Positions 12,133-21,644 of a stretch of 47,345 nt of DNA are shown one piece after another; the stretch's first letter is position 1; each line of letters starts with the position of its first letter. The translations under genes and the position numbers were made by a program. The stretch spans positions 1 through 47,345 of the forward strand of contig OMVN01000019.1 of NCBI GenBank assembly GCA_900314525.1. The letters run 5' to 3'. The notes beneath the pieces were generated by a model that saw only the letters and a program-made list of their open reading frames with translations, ran no database searches and was not told the DNA's origin. Origin of the DNA: an uncultured Eubacteriales bacterium. Its GTDB lineage: Bacteria > Bacillota > Clostridia > Lachnospirales > Lachnospiraceae.

Positions 12133-13584
12133 ATGTTTTTGACACAGAATAGCGCTCCAATAATAGGCTTTTGTGCGAAATTATTGGGCTATGTAATGCA
12201 GTCAATTTACTGGATATTTTCTAATGGACTTGGAATAGAGAATATCGGACTTTGCATTATTGTTTTTACATTAATAGTTAAGCTTTTAATGATTCCGCTT
12301 ACAATCAAACAGCAGAAATTCACAAAGCTTTCAAGCCTTATGAATCCTGAATTACAGCAAATTCAGAAAAAATATAAGGGCAAAAGAGATTCTGAATCAA
12401 TGATGAAGATGAATGAAGAGACTCAGGCTGTATATCAGAAATACGGAACATCTCCAACAGGAAGTTGTCTTCAGTTAGTAATTCAGATGCCAATTTTATT
12501 TTCACTTTATTATATTATCAGCAGTATACCAGCATATGTTCCTCAGGTTTATAAATATTATGAGCCAGTAAGTCAGGAAGTAGTTGCTGATTATGATTAT
12601 TTCAAATACATGGATAAGGCATATGATAAATATGTTCTTAAAGATGGAGAAAAAGATAAGTACAGTTATTATGACAAAATATTCCTTAAAAGTGATTCTA
12701 CTAAAATGACTATATTGAAGGCTAATAAGTCCGGAAATACAGAGTCAAAAGAGAGAAAAACAGTAGATGCACTTGCTAAGTTCAGCAAGGACCAGTGGTC
12801 AGATCTTGAAAAGTGTTATAAAAATGTAGACAAGATGATTGCCGAGTTAAATGTCATGACAGATGATGACTGGAAAAAATTAGAAAAAGATTTAAGTGAA
12901 TCTGATAAAGAAGTAGTAGAGCAGATAAAGAAAGCAGCCCAGAATAAAGATTCTAAGATTGAACTTGTTTCAGATAAAGATAATTATATAGATTCTTCTA
13001 AGAGTGAAGTTATATCTAAGAGTAAGAAGAAAATAATGAAAATTTACGAATTTGGTCCTATTAATTTAAGTCAGGCACCAAATACAGTAATGGGAATAGC
13101 ACTTATCATTCCATTCCTCTCATTCCTTACACAGTGGTTAAGCATCACAATTTCAATGAGAGAAACAAGAGAGCAGATGAAAGACAATCCAATGAATAAC
13201 TCAATGAAGGTAATGAATATAGTAATGCCTTTAATGTCAGCATTCATTGCATTTACAGTACCTGCAGGTCTTGGTTTATACTGGGCATTTACTGGACTTT
13301 TCCAGCTTATAACACAGATATGCATCAATTCTTACTTTAAGAAAGTAGATGTACAGGAAATAATAGATGAAAACGTTAAGAAAATGAAAAAGAAAAAAGA
13401 AAAACGTGGTATCTATTCGGATAAAGTAACTTCAGCGGCCAATACACAGACAAAGAGTATTAAGAATATAGCAAATGCTAACTATAATACATCAGATGAA
13501 TCAGGCAAGGCAAATTATAAAAAAGGCGGTATTGCTGAAAAAGCTAATATGTTAAAAGATTTAAATGATAAAAACAGAAAGTAG
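12133..13584 (+). CDS. yidC: Membrane protein insertase YidC (Oxa1 family)
   Basis: This YidC/SpoIIIJ-type insertase (483 aa) places and folds membrane proteins with or without Sec. A first membrane segment lies at about residues 38-58. A cytoplasmic helical hairpin containing PELQQIQKKYKGK follows, then a second membrane segment near 113-132. The last three segments begin near residue 314 and include VPAGLGLYWAFTGLFQL. Between segments two and three is a charged, Lys/Asp-rich extracytoplasmic region of about 180 residues, much longer than in Bacillus. The groove arginine position reads Lys (LIVKLLMIPL). I see no clear lipobox at the N-terminus. GGAGG precedes the ATG. The C-terminal tail is basic. 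Confidence 0.94.
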   Translation: MFLTQNSAPIIGFCAKLLGYVMQSIYWIFSNGLGIENIGLCIIVFTLIVKLLMIPLTIKQQKFTKLSSLMNPELQQIQKKYKGKRDSESMMKMNEETQAVYQKYGTSPTGSCLQLVIQMPILFSLYYIISSIPAYVPQVYKYYEPVSQEVVADYDYFKYMDKAYDKYVLKDGEKDKYSYYDKIFLKSDSTKMTILKANKSGNTESKERKTVDALAKFSKDQWSDLEKCYKNVDKMIAELNVMTDDDWKKLEKDLSESDKEVVEQIKKAAQNKDSKIELVSDKDNYIDSSKSEVISKSKKKIMKIYEFGPINLSQAPNTVMGIALIIPFLSFLTQWLSITISMRETREQMKDNPMNNSMKVMNIVMPLMSAFIAFTVPAGLGLYWAFTGLFQLITQICINSYFKKVDVQEIIDENVKKMKKKKEKRGIYSDKVTSAANTQTKSIKNIANANYNTSDESGKANYKKGGIAEKANMLKDLNDKNRK

Positions 13585-13594
13585 GTCTAGATAT

Positions 13595-14329
13595 ATGGAA
13601 TTTGAAGAATTTAGTGGAAAAACAGTAGATGAAGCACTAATGAATGCTGCTTTAAAATTACAGACAGTAAGTGATGAAATAGAGTACGAAGTTGTGGAAG
13701 AGGGAAGTAACGGAGTTCTTGGATTTGGCAGAAAACCAGCTAAGATAAAGGCAAGAAAAAAACTTCCAGGAGAGAAAGTTAATGAAAATAAAGCTACTGA
13801 ATCATCTGTAGTAAACGAAGAAGTTGAAGTTAAAGAAGAAAAAGATCAAGTTAATGAAACAATAGATGAAGATACAGTAAAGAAAATAACTAAAGAATTC
13901 TTAGAAAAAGTTTTTGGAGCTATGAATCTTGAAGTTACAATCGATATGAGGTATTCTGAAGATAGCAGAACTCTTGATGTAGATTTAAATGGTGATGAGA
14001 TGGGATTACTCATTGGCAAGAGAGGACAGACAATTGATTCACTTCAGTATCTTTTAAGTCTTGTAATTAACAGAGAATCAAAAGATTATATAAGAGTTAA
14101 ATTAGACACTGAGAATTACAGAGAGAGAAGAAAGGAAACTCTTGAAGAATTAGCTAAAAACATTGCATATAAAGTAAAGAGAACAAAGAGACAGGTTTCA
14201 CTTGAACCTATGAATCCATATGAAAGAAGAATTATTCATTCTGCTTTACAAAATGATAAATATGTAACTACAAGAAGTGAGGGCGAAGAACCTTACAGAC
14301 ATATAATTGTTTTTTTGAAAAATAAATAA
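13595..14329 (+). CDS. jag: RNA-binding protein Jag/KhpB
   Basis: This is a 244-aa Jag protein (KhpB, also called EloR), an RNA-binding protein encoded after yidC and linked in other Firmicutes to cell elongation and division. It has a Jag-N domain (MEFEEFSGKTVDEALMNAA, then NGVLGFGRKPAKIK), an acidic linker, a KH-II domain with the GLLIGKRGQTIDSLQYL loop, and an R3H domain with ERRIIHSALQ. The start is the ATG at 13595, 10 nt after the yidC stop. An in-frame ATG at 13565 inside yidC would add ten residues unlike the family. Confidence 0.94.
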   Translation: MEFEEFSGKTVDEALMNAALKLQTVSDEIEYEVVEEGSNGVLGFGRKPAKIKARKKLPGEKVNENKATESSVVNEEVEVKEEKDQVNETIDEDTVKKITKEFLEKVFGAMNLEVTIDMRYSEDSRTLDVDLNGDEMGLLIGKRGQTIDSLQYLLSLVINRESKDYIRVKLDTENYRERRKETLEELAKNIAYKVKRTKRQVSLEPMNPYERRIIHSALQNDKYVTTRSEGEEPYRHIIVFLKNK

Positions 14330-14352
14330 AAAACTTTTATACAGGCCCGACT

Positions 14353-14386
14353 TTTCTTAAGCCGGGCCTGTTGTTTATAATTAATC
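14353..14386 (+). terminator. Terminator-like hairpin after jag
   Basis: ACAGGCCCG and CGGGCCTGT form a 9-bp, GC-rich stem around a loop of roughly a dozen bases, some 25 bp after the jag stop codon. It is followed by TGTTTAT, so the T-run is weak. It likely marks a boundary before mnmE. The coordinates are approximate to a few bases. Confidence 0.6.
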
Positions 14387-14431
14387 TAGTATGGACAGTC
14401 TACGATTAGTCAAAATAGGATGGGAAAATAT

Positions 14432-15808
14432 ATGTTTGAAAAAGAAACAATCGCGGCTATATCAACCGGAATTACAAATTCAGGAATTGGAATTGTGAGG
14501 ATGAGTGGTAAAGATGCAATAAATATATTAGAAAAAATATTTGTGCCGCATAAAGATATTGAAGTAAATAAAATAGAATCACATACAGTTTATTATGGAA
14601 ATATAACTGATGATGGACATATAATAGATGAAGTGTTAGTTGTTGTAATGAGAGCGCCTAATACGTATACGAGAGAAGATATTGTGGAAATTGACTGCCA
14701 CGGTGGCGTTTTTGTTGTGAAAAAGATACTTGATACTGTATTAAAGTATGGGGCAAGAATTGCAGAACCAGGTGAATTTACAAAGAGAGCATTTTTAAAT
14801 GGAAGAATTGATTTGTCACAGGCAGAGGCTGTTTCTGATATTATTAACTCAAAAAGCAGTCTTGCACTCGATGCTTCAATTTCTCAGCTGAGAGGAAATT
14901 TAAAGGACGCTGTAAAAAAACTCAGAGAAAAAATAATATATCATATCGCATATATAGAAGCTGCTCTTGATGATCCAGAACATATGAGTCTGGAAAATTA
15001 TAGTGAAGAATTAGCTGTTGATGTAGATATTGTAATAAATGAGATTGAAAAATTAATAAGGACATCAGAAAATGGAAAGATGATTTCTCAGGGAATAAAG
15101 ACTGTAATCCTTGGAAAACCTAATGCAGGTAAATCTTCACTAATGAATGCTTTGTTAGGTGAAGACAGAGCAATAGTTACTTCGATTGCAGGAACAACTA
15201 GAGATACACTTGAAGAATCGTTAAGATTATCAGAGCTTTCTCTGAATATTATTGATACTGCAGGAATAAGACAGACAGATGATATAGTTGAAAAAATCGG
15301 AGTTAACAAGGCAAAGGATATAGCAAAAGATGCAGATCTTGTTATTTATGTAGTTGATGCCTCAGTTCCACTTGATGAAAATGATAAGGATATTATAAAA
15401 ATTATTTCAGATAAAAAATATATAGTTTTATTGAATAAAACAGATTTAGAGTGTATAGTTAAATCTGAAGATATTGAGAAAGAGACAGGAGTAATACCTG
15501 TTATGATTTCAGCAAAGAATAATACAGGCCTCGATGAGTTTGAGAAAAAAGTCAGAGATATGTTCTATGATGGTAAGATAGAATTAAATGATGAATTATA
15601 TATTACTAATTTAAGACATAAAGAAGCATTATCAGAGTCACTTGAAAGTTTGAAACTTGTGAAAGAAAGCATTGATAATGATATGCCAGAAGATTTCTTT
15701 TCAATAGATTTAATGAATGCATATGAAGTACTTGGTCGAATAATAGGTGAATCGGTTGAAGATGATTTAGTTAACGAGATATTTAGTAAATTCTGTATGG
15801 GTAAATAG
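14432..15808 (+). CDS. mnmE: tRNA modification GTPase MnmE
   Basis: MnmE (458 aa) works with MnmG to install the (carboxymethyl)aminomethyl group on wobble uridine 34 of tRNAs. The N-terminal folate-binding domain begins [12 protein letters not shown]. The GTPase domain is inserted in a helical domain, with G1 GKPNAGKSS near residue 228, G2/G3 region GTTRDTLEE and DTAG, and G4 NKTD. The chain ends FCMGK, keeping the catalytic cysteine. I prefer the ATG at 14432 over that at 14420 because an AGGATGGG site fits the second and the protein then begins as the family does. It lies 19 bp upstream of mnmG. Confidence 0.96.
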   Translation: MFEKETIAAISTGITNSGIGIVRMSGKDAINILEKIFVPHKDIEVNKIESHTVYYGNITDDGHIIDEVLVVVMRAPNTYTREDIVEIDCHGGVFVVKKILDTVLKYGARIAEPGEFTKRAFLNGRIDLSQAEAVSDIINSKSSLALDASISQLRGNLKDAVKKLREKIIYHIAYIEAALDDPEHMSLENYSEELAVDVDIVINEIEKLIRTSENGKMISQGIKTVILGKPNAGKSSLMNALLGEDRAIVTSIAGTTRDTLEESLRLSELSLNIIDTAGIRQTDDIVEKIGVNKAKDIAKDADLVIYVVDASVPLDENDKDIIKIISDKKYIVLLNKTDLECIVKSEDIEKETGVIPVMISAKNNTGLDEFEKKVRDMFYDGKIELNDELYITNLRHKEALSESLESLKLVKESIDNDMPEDFFSIDLMNAYEVLGRIIGESVEDDLVNEIFSKFCMGK

Positions 15809-15827
15809 CAGAGAATGGAGAATTGTA

Positions 15828-17732
15828 ATGCCAAATGTAAGTGAAGAATATGATATAGTAGTTGTAGGTGCAGGTCATGCCGGATGCGAGGCGGCACTTG
15901 CCTGTGCGAGACTTTCTTTAAAAACAATTGTGTTTACTGTTAGTGTAGACAGTATAGCATTAATGCCATGTAATCCTAACATAGGTGGAAGTTCTAAAGG
16001 TCATTTAGTAAGAGAACTTGATGCATTGGGCGGAGAAATGGGAAAAAATATAGATAAAACATTTATTCAGTCAAAAATGTTAAACGCATCAAAGGGACCA
16101 GCTGTACATTCACTTCGTGCTCAGGCAGATAAACAGGCATATACAAGAAGTATGAGAGAAGTACTTGAAAATACAGATAATCTCACAATCAGACAGGCAG
16201 AGGTTTCAGAAATTATTGTTGAAGATAATATAATTAAGGGTGTAAAAACATTTTCAGGTGCAGTTTATCGTGCAAAAGCTGTTGTTTTATGTACTGGTAC
16301 ATATCTAAAAGCCAGATGTATTTATGGAGATATAAGTAATTATACTGGACCAAACGGTTTGCAACCTGCTAATCATCTGACAGATTCTCTTAAAGCTAAT
16401 GGAATAGAGATGTTTAGATTCAAAACAGGTACTCCTGCAAGAGCTGATAAAAGATCTATTGATTTCAGTAAGATGGAAGAACAGTTTGGAGATGAGAAAG
16501 TTGTTCCATTTTCATTTACAACAGATCCTACCACAGTTCAGAAAGAGCAGGTTTCATGCTGGCTTACATATACTAATGAGAAAACACATGAAATTATAAG
16601 AAATAATTTGGACAGATCTCCATTATATTCAGGTACAATTCATGGTACAGGACCAAGATACTGCCCATCTATTGAAGATAAAGTAGTAAGATTTGCAGAT
16701 AAAGACAGACATCAGGTTTTTGTAGAGCCTGAAGGATTATATACTAATGAAATGTATTTAGGTGGTATGTCAAGTTCACTTCCAGAGGATGTACAGTATG
16801 AAATGTACAGAACAGTTAAAGGACTTGAAAATGTAAAAATTGTAAGAAATGCTTATGCAATAGAATATGATTGTATCAATCCAATGCAGTTAAAATCTAC
16901 ATTAGAGTTCAAAAAAATAAGTGGTTTATACTCAGGTGGACAGTTTAATGGAAGTTCAGGATATGAAGAAGCAGCTGCACAGGGACTTATAGCAGGTATA
17001 AATGCAGCTATGCACGTTTTAAATAGAAAAGAAGTAGTTCTTGATCGTTCGCAAGCATATATTGGAGTACTTATTGATGATCTTGTAACAAAAGAAAATC
17101 ACGAACCATATAGAATGATGACTTCAAGAGCAGAATATAGATTATTATTAAGACAGGATAATGCTGATATTCGTCTTTCAAAGATCGGTCATGAAGTTGG
17201 ACTTATTAGTGATGAGAGATATAATCATGTAGTAGAAAAAGAAAAAATGATTGAGGAAGAGATTAAGAGAGTTGCCACAGTTAACATTGGTGCAAATAAA
17301 GAGGTACAGAAATTTCTTACTGAAAATAATTCAACTCCTCTTAAGACAGGAACAACCTTATCAGAATTAATTAAACGTCCAGAGTTGAATTATGAATTAT
17401 TGAAAGATTTTGATCCTGAAAGACCAGATCTTCCAGATGAAGTTATATATCAGGTTAATATAAATATAAAATATGAGGGTTATATTACAAGACAGTTAAG
17501 ACAGGTTGGACAGTTTAAAAAGCTTGAGAATAGATTAATTGATGAAAATATTGATTATAACGATGTTCCAAGTCTTAGAAATGAAGCTAGACAGAAATTA
17601 ATTAATGTAAAACCTTTATCAATTGGACAGGCTTCCAGAATTTCAGGTGTTTCACCTGCTGATATATCAGTTTTACTTGTATATTTAGAACAGTATAATC
17701 ACGAAAAATCGCAAAAGGAAAATAATAATTAA
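15828..17732 (+). CDS. mnmG: tRNA uridine-5-carboxymethylaminomethyl modification enzyme MnmG
   Basis: MnmG (GidA, 634 aa) is the FAD-dependent partner of MnmE. The Rossmann FAD motif [13 protein letters not shown] is at residues 12-24, and the family signatures [19 protein letters not shown] and [21 protein letters not shown] are intact. The conserved C-terminal helical domain includes [14 protein letters not shown] lies 8 nt before the ATG. The stop codon abuts the rsmG start. Confidence 0.97.
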   Translation: MPNVSEEYDIVVVGAGHAGCEAALACARLSLKTIVFTVSVDSIALMPCNPNIGGSSKGHLVRELDALGGEMGKNIDKTFIQSKMLNASKGPAVHSLRAQADKQAYTRSMREVLENTDNLTIRQAEVSEIIVEDNIIKGVKTFSGAVYRAKAVVLCTGTYLKARCIYGDISNYTGPNGLQPANHLTDSLKANGIEMFRFKTGTPARADKRSIDFSKMEEQFGDEKVVPFSFTTDPTTVQKEQVSCWLTYTNEKTHEIIRNNLDRSPLYSGTIHGTGPRYCPSIEDKVVRFADKDRHQVFVEPEGLYTNEMYLGGMSSSLPEDVQYEMYRTVKGLENVKIVRNAYAIEYDCINPMQLKSTLEFKKISGLYSGGQFNGSSGYEEAAAQGLIAGINAAMHVLNRKEVVLDRSQAYIGVLIDDLVTKENHEPYRMMTSRAEYRLLLRQDNADIRLSKIGHEVGLISDERYNHVVEKEKMIEEEIKRVATVNIGANKEVQKFLTENNSTPLKTGTTLSELIKRPELNYELLKDFDPERPDLPDEVIYQVNINIKYEGYITRQLRQVGQFKKLENRLIDENIDYNDVPSLRNEARQKLINVKPLSIGQASRISGVSPADISVLLVYLEQYNHEKSQKENNN

Positions 17733-18482
17733 ATGTCACATATTAATACGTATCATGATTTTATAAAAGAACAGTTTATAAATATAGGAATTAAATTAAA
17801 TGACGATCAGATTAACAAATTTATTACATATTATGAAATGCTGATTGAAAAAAATAAAGTGGTTAATCTAACAGCAATTACTGATTTTAAGGAAGTTGTT
17901 GTAAAACATTTTGTTGATAGTGTATTAGCTTATAAAGTAAAGAACTTTAACAGTAAGCTTAGTTTTAAGTCATTAAAAATAATTGATGTAGGTACAGGAG
18001 CTGGGTTTCCTGGAATCCCATTGAAAATTGTTTTTGACAATTTGAATCTTACACTGCTTGATTCACTTAACAAAAGAGTAGTATTTCTACAGGAAGTTGT
18101 TGATAAACTTAATCTTCAAAATGTTGAGTGTGTACATGGAAGAGCAGAAGATTTTGGATGCAATAAGGATTACAGAGAAAAATACGATATATGTGTATCA
18201 AGGGCTGTTTCAAATTTATCTACTTTATCTGAATACTGTGTTCCATTTATCAAAAATAATGGTATTTTTATTTCTTATAAAACTGCTAATGCTGTAGAAG
18301 AAATTGAAAATGCAGGAAATGCATTAAGATTGTTAAATTGTAATTTAAAATCAATACAGGATTTTGAATTATCAGGTATTGAAGATAAATATATTAGAAA
18401 GTATGTCGTTATTACTAAAAAAGGAAGTTTAAGTAATAAATATCCTCGAAAAGCAGGACTACCTTCAAAAAATCCATTATAG
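17733..18482 (+). CDS. rsmG: 16S rRNA (guanine-527-N7)-methyltransferase RsmG
   Basis: RsmG (GidB, 249 aa) methylates N7 of G527 in 16S rRNA using S-adenosylmethionine; in other bacteria its loss gives low-level streptomycin resistance. The SAM-binding motif IDVGTGAGFPGIPLKI is clear, along with VNLTAITD and HFVDSVLA at the N-terminus and SRAVSNLSTLSEYCVP. The ATG starts on the base after the mnmG stop and AAAGGA lies about 12 nt upstream within mnmG, so translation is probably coupled. Confidence 0.95.
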   Translation: MSHINTYHDFIKEQFINIGIKLNDDQINKFITYYEMLIEKNKVVNLTAITDFKEVVVKHFVDSVLAYKVKNFNSKLSFKSLKIIDVGTGAGFPGIPLKIVFDNLNLTLLDSLNKRVVFLQEVVDKLNLQNVECVHGRAEDFGCNKDYREKYDICVSRAVSNLSTLSEYCVPFIKNNGIFISYKTANAVEEIENAGNALRLLNCNLKSIQDFELSGIEDKYIRKYVVITKKGSLSNKYPRKAGLPSKNPL

Positions 18483-18495
18483 TAAAGGTGTATTA

Positions 18496-19638
18496 ATGAA
18501 TAATTTAGTTTCTTTTTTGAAAAATGAAAAATTAAATAATGAAGAGAATATCAATAAACTCAATACTCTGATTAATAAGATGGAATATGATATTGAAAAT
18601 ATTGACAAAAAAATTGTTGAGTTCACAAAAAATATAGATACAACATATGAAATTTTTTCGCCTAATTCATATGATAAGGATTATAATGTTGTTGAAATCA
18701 ATAAGTTAAACAAGAAAAAACAGGAATTGAAAGAAAATATTGAAAAATTTTCTTCTAATAAGAAAAAACTTATTAATAGACAAAAAAATATAGAGCTGGC
18801 GATTGATGATTTAGATAATCTCAGAAATTCATTAAATAAAAATGTTGAGGAAACTAAGAAACTTATTCAGAATCAGGAAGAAAAGTATTATAAGTTTTAT
18901 TCAGAAGAAATAACATTTACATTGGAGAAACAAATTAATAAGGATAATAATATAGTTAATAAAACTGTAAGTGAAAAACTTGACTATTTGAAAAATAAAA
19001 TTGATCTATGTAAAAACTTCTGTGACATGGATGTTAATAGAGCAAAAATGGAAATTTTGAAACTAGATAATGATCTACTTTCAATTAAGAAGGATCTTAA
19101 TACAAAAATGTTTCACGTGAAACATTTTGAACTGAATAATTTATTATATATAAACGAAGAAATAAAAAGCTTTATTAATCAATTTAAGAAAACAATTGAT
19201 TGCAAAATAGATTATAAATATACTGGTGACAAAATTAAAGAAAAGAGCAGTAATATTTTAAATATAATTAGAATAATACAGGAATCAGTAAATAATAGTG
19301 TATCACATTCTAAATGTTCTAAAATTACAATAAATTTAATAGTTGAGAAATATATGGATATAATAAGTAATGCAGATACGAACAATGAAGAAAGTGATGA
19401 TATACGTCAAATTAATTTTGTTATTGAAGAACCAAAGCAGAAATATATAATAATTGTTAAAATAACTGATGATGGACATGGTTTTGAAATTCAAAATGAT
19501 AATATATATATGAGTAATAATATGTATGGAATTGTTTTAATGAAATATAGATCAGAAAAATTAAGTGGAAAGTTTAATATTCAGTCCACAAAAGGGTTTG
19601 GTACAGCAGTAACATTAGAATATGAGACTGAAATGTAA
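18496..19638 (+). CDS. DegS-like histidine-kinase ATPase protein lacking a phospho-acceptor box
   Basis: A 380-aa protein with no membrane segment. Residues 1-190 are strongly coiled-coil (Lys, Asn, Glu and Ile rich), as in the cytoplasmic sensor DegS. The C-terminus is a GHKL ATPase domain: an N-box IIQESVNNSVSHSKC, a G1 box TDDGHGFE, and a C-terminal YGIVLMKYRSEKLSGKF plus KGFGTAVTLEYE. The expected ERxRxAREIHDG phospho-acceptor segment is not present, so it may not autophosphorylate. Where DegS has its conserved DLRPMALDDLGL segment this protein reads MFHVKHFELNNLL, and those codons contain a parS site. It lies where Bacillus has noc, between rsmG and parA. I infer a regulatory or structural role only loosely. 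Confidence 0.7.
   Translation: MNNLVSFLKNEKLNNEENINKLNTLINKMEYDIENIDKKIVEFTKNIDTTYEIFSPNSYDKDYNVVEINKLNKKKQELKENIEKFSSNKKKLINRQKNIELAIDDLDNLRNSLNKNVEETKKLIQNQEEKYYKFYSEEITFTLEKQINKDNNIVNKTVSEKLDYLKNKIDLCKNFCDMDVNRAKMEILKLDNDLLSIKKDLNTKMFHVKHFELNNLLYINEEIKSFINQFKKTIDCKIDYKYTGDKIKEKSSNILNIIRIIQESVNNSVSHSKCSKITINLIVEKYMDIISNADTNNEESDDIRQINFVIEEPKQKYIIIVKITDDGHGFEIQNDNIYMSNNMYGIVLMKYRSEKLSGKFNIQSTKGFGTAVTLEYETEM
19109..19124. promoter_or_regulatory. parS: parS centromere site 1 (inside a coding sequence)
   Basis: TGTTTCACGTGAAACA is a perfect 16-bp palindrome identical to the bacterial ParB-binding consensus. It extends to a 24-bp palindrome (19105-19128). It lies in the coding frame of the DegS-like gene, where it encodes MFHVKHF. 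It is about 700 bp from parA and about 8 kb from oriC, so it should nucleate ParB loading. Confidence 0.92.
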
Positions 19639-19652
19639 CGAAAAGAAAAAAC

Positions 19653-19700
19653 AATGGTAAAAATGTTTCACGTGAAACATTTTTACCATTATTTTTTTTA
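19653..19700 (+). terminator. parS: parS site 2 within a 38-bp perfect palindrome and T-run
   Basis: The 16-bp parS core TGTTTCACGTGAAACA lies at 19664-19679, centred in a perfect 38-bp palindrome (19653-19690). This is immediately followed by ATTTTTTTTA. The transcript would fold into a stem of up to about 17 bp with a U-run, so the same DNA looks like both a ParB-loading site and the intrinsic terminator of the mnmE-rsmG-kinase transcript, 14 bp after the kinase stop. Confidence 0.88.
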
Positions 19701-19738
19701 CAAATAAAGAATATGACATAGATTATTTGTATAATTAG

Positions 19739-19747
19739 TGTTATAAT
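19739..19747 (+). promoter_or_regulatory. Probable extended -10 promoter of parAB
   Basis: TGTTATAAT fits an extended -10 element (TGnTATAAT). It lies after the parS/terminator palindrome and about 60 bp upstream of parA. No good -35 hexamer is present at the right spacing, which is acceptable for extended -10 promoters. Confidence 0.5.
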
Positions 19748-19805
19748 CAACAAAGAAAAAAAGAAAGGAGTAGTTACTCGGCAAAATTATTGAGTAAAAG
19801 AAATA

Positions 19806-20681
19806 ATGGGTAGAATAATTGCAATAGCCAATCAAAAGGGCGGAGTAGGAAAAACTACAACTTCTATAAATCTGGCAGCTTGTCTTGCAGAAAGAGGAAA
19901 AAAAGTATTACTTGTAGATATAGATCCTCAGGGAAATGCAACAAGTGGATTTGGAATAGATAAAAATAATTTAGAAAATACCATATATGAACTGTTTGTT
20001 GGTGAGTGTGAGATGAAAGACTGTCTTATAAATGATGTAATAGAAAATTTATCAGTTTTACCATCAAATATAAACTTATCAGGTGCGGAAATTGATCTCA
20101 TAGGAGTAGATAAGAGGGAATATATATTAAAGAAACATATAGATGAAATAAGAGATCAATATGATTTTATAATAATTGATTGTCCTCCATCACTGAACAT
20201 ACTTACAGTGAATGCAATGACAACAGCTGATTCAGTGCTTGTAACAATTCAATGTGAGTATTATGCATTAGAGGGATTATCTCAGCTTATACATACAATA
20301 AATTTGGTGAAAAATAGATTGAATCCAGAATTAGATATGGAAGGCGTTGTATTTACTATGTATGATGCTAGAACAAACTTATCACTAGAAGTTGTTGAAA
20401 ACGTAAAGCGTAATTTAAAAGAAAATGTATACAAAACTATTATACCAAGAAATATAAGGCTTGCAGAGGCACCAAGCCATGGTCTTCCAATAAATATGTA
20501 TGATAGCAAGTCTGTAGGAGCAGAAAGTTATAGAAGACTAGCAATGGAAGTTGAATTTAATGATGAGGGTATAGAATTTGATGTAAATAGTTTTGATAAT
20601 GAAGTTTTTACTGAAAATAAAGACGCGAAAAAGAATAAAAAAGGTAAAAAAATAAATATATTAAAGAAAAAGCAAAAATAA
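19806..20681 (+). CDS. parA: Chromosome partitioning ATPase ParA (Soj)
   Basis: ParA/Soj (291 aa) is the deviant Walker ATPase that, with ParB and parS, segregates origins and in Bacillus also controls DnaA. The deviant Walker [15 protein letters not shown] is at residues 11-24 with the signature Lys11. [27 protein letters not shown]-like and [11 protein letters not shown] motifs follow. A basic Lys/Asn-rich tail of about 25 residues extends past the usual end. The ribosome binding site is weak (AAAGAAAT). It lies 16 bp upstream of parB. Confidence 0.95.
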   Translation: MGRIIAIANQKGGVGKTTTSINLAACLAERGKKVLLVDIDPQGNATSGFGIDKNNLENTIYELFVGECEMKDCLINDVIENLSVLPSNINLSGAEIDLIGVDKREYILKKHIDEIRDQYDFIIIDCPPSLNILTVNAMTTADSVLVTIQCEYYALEGLSQLIHTINLVKNRLNPELDMEGVVFTMYDARTNLSLEVVENVKRNLKENVYKTIIPRNIRLAEAPSHGLPINMYDSKSVGAESYRRLAMEVEFNDEGIEFDVNSFDNEVFTENKDAKKNKKGKKINILKKKQK

Positions 20682-20697
20682 TAGAAAGGAAAGAGAT

Positions 20698-21615
20698 ATG
20701 ACCACAAGAAATTCAAAAAAAGGTCTTGGAAAGGGACTTGATTCATTAATTCCAATGGGCAGTGAAATAGAAAACATTACAAAACCTGTAAAAAAGGCAA
20801 AAAATGAACCAAAAACAAATGAAAATGGTGTTATAGAATTAAAAGTAAACCAGATTGAACCAAACAGAGAGCAACCAAGAAAAAACTTTGATGAAGATGC
20901 ATTGCAGGAATTAGCTGATTCTATAAAAAAACATGGAATAATTCAGCCATTGGTAGTGCAGAAAAAAGGCGAATATTATGAAATAATAGCAGGAGAAAGA
21001 AGATGGAGAGCAGCGAAAATAGCTGGACTAAAACACATTCCTGTTGTAATTAAGGATTATTCTGAGCAGGAAATGGTGGAAATTGCACTTATAGAGAATA
21101 TTCAGAGACAAGATTTGAATCCAATAGAAGAGGCAATGGCTTTTAAACAGCTGATGCAGGAATATGACTTAAAACAGGATGAACTTGCCGAAAGAGTGTC
21201 AAAAAGTAGAACAGCAGTAACTAATTCTATGAGACTGCTTAAATTACCACAGAAAATAATGGAAATGGTTATAAATAATGAACTTAGCAGTGGACATGCG
21301 AGAACACTTCTTTCTATAGAAGATGAGGATTTACAGATAAAAGTTGCAGAACTTGTTATTTTGAAGCAAATGAGCGTGCGAGAAACAGAAAATTATGTAA
21401 AAAAACTGCAAAATAATAAAAATAAATCAAAAGATACAAAAAATACAGACAATGATTTTGTATATAGGGACATAGAAAACAAAATTAAAGAAATAGTTGG
21501 AACAAAAGTAAAGGTAAATCATAAAAATAACGGAAAGGGAAAAATAGAGATAGAATTTTATTCTGATGATGAATTAGAAAGAATTTATGATCTTTTCTTA
21601 AAAACACAGAACTAA
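20698..21615 (+). CDS. parB: Chromosome partitioning protein ParB (Spo0J)
   Basis: ParB/Spo0J (305 aa) is the CTP-dependent clamp that loads at parS and spreads. The N-terminal CTP-binding region has EPNREQPRKNFDEDALQEL, then GEYYEIIAGERRWRAAK and ALIENIQRQDLNPIEEA. The helix-turn-helix region contains LAERVSKSRTAVTNSMRLLKLP. The C-terminal dimerisation domain is short. AAAGGAAAGAG precedes the ATG. Two cognate parS sites lie just upstream of parA. Confidence 0.96.
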   Translation: MTTRNSKKGLGKGLDSLIPMGSEIENITKPVKKAKNEPKTNENGVIELKVNQIEPNREQPRKNFDEDALQELADSIKKHGIIQPLVVQKKGEYYEIIAGERRWRAAKIAGLKHIPVVIKDYSEQEMVEIALIENIQRQDLNPIEEAMAFKQLMQEYDLKQDELAERVSKSRTAVTNSMRLLKLPQKIMEMVINNELSSGHARTLLSIEDEDLQIKVAELVILKQMSVRETENYVKKLQNNKNKSKDTKNTDNDFVYRDIENKIKEIVGTKVKVNHKNNGKGKIEIEFYSDDELERIYDLFLKTQN

Positions 21616-21644
21616 TAATATTCTAATAACAAAAAGATAAAATT

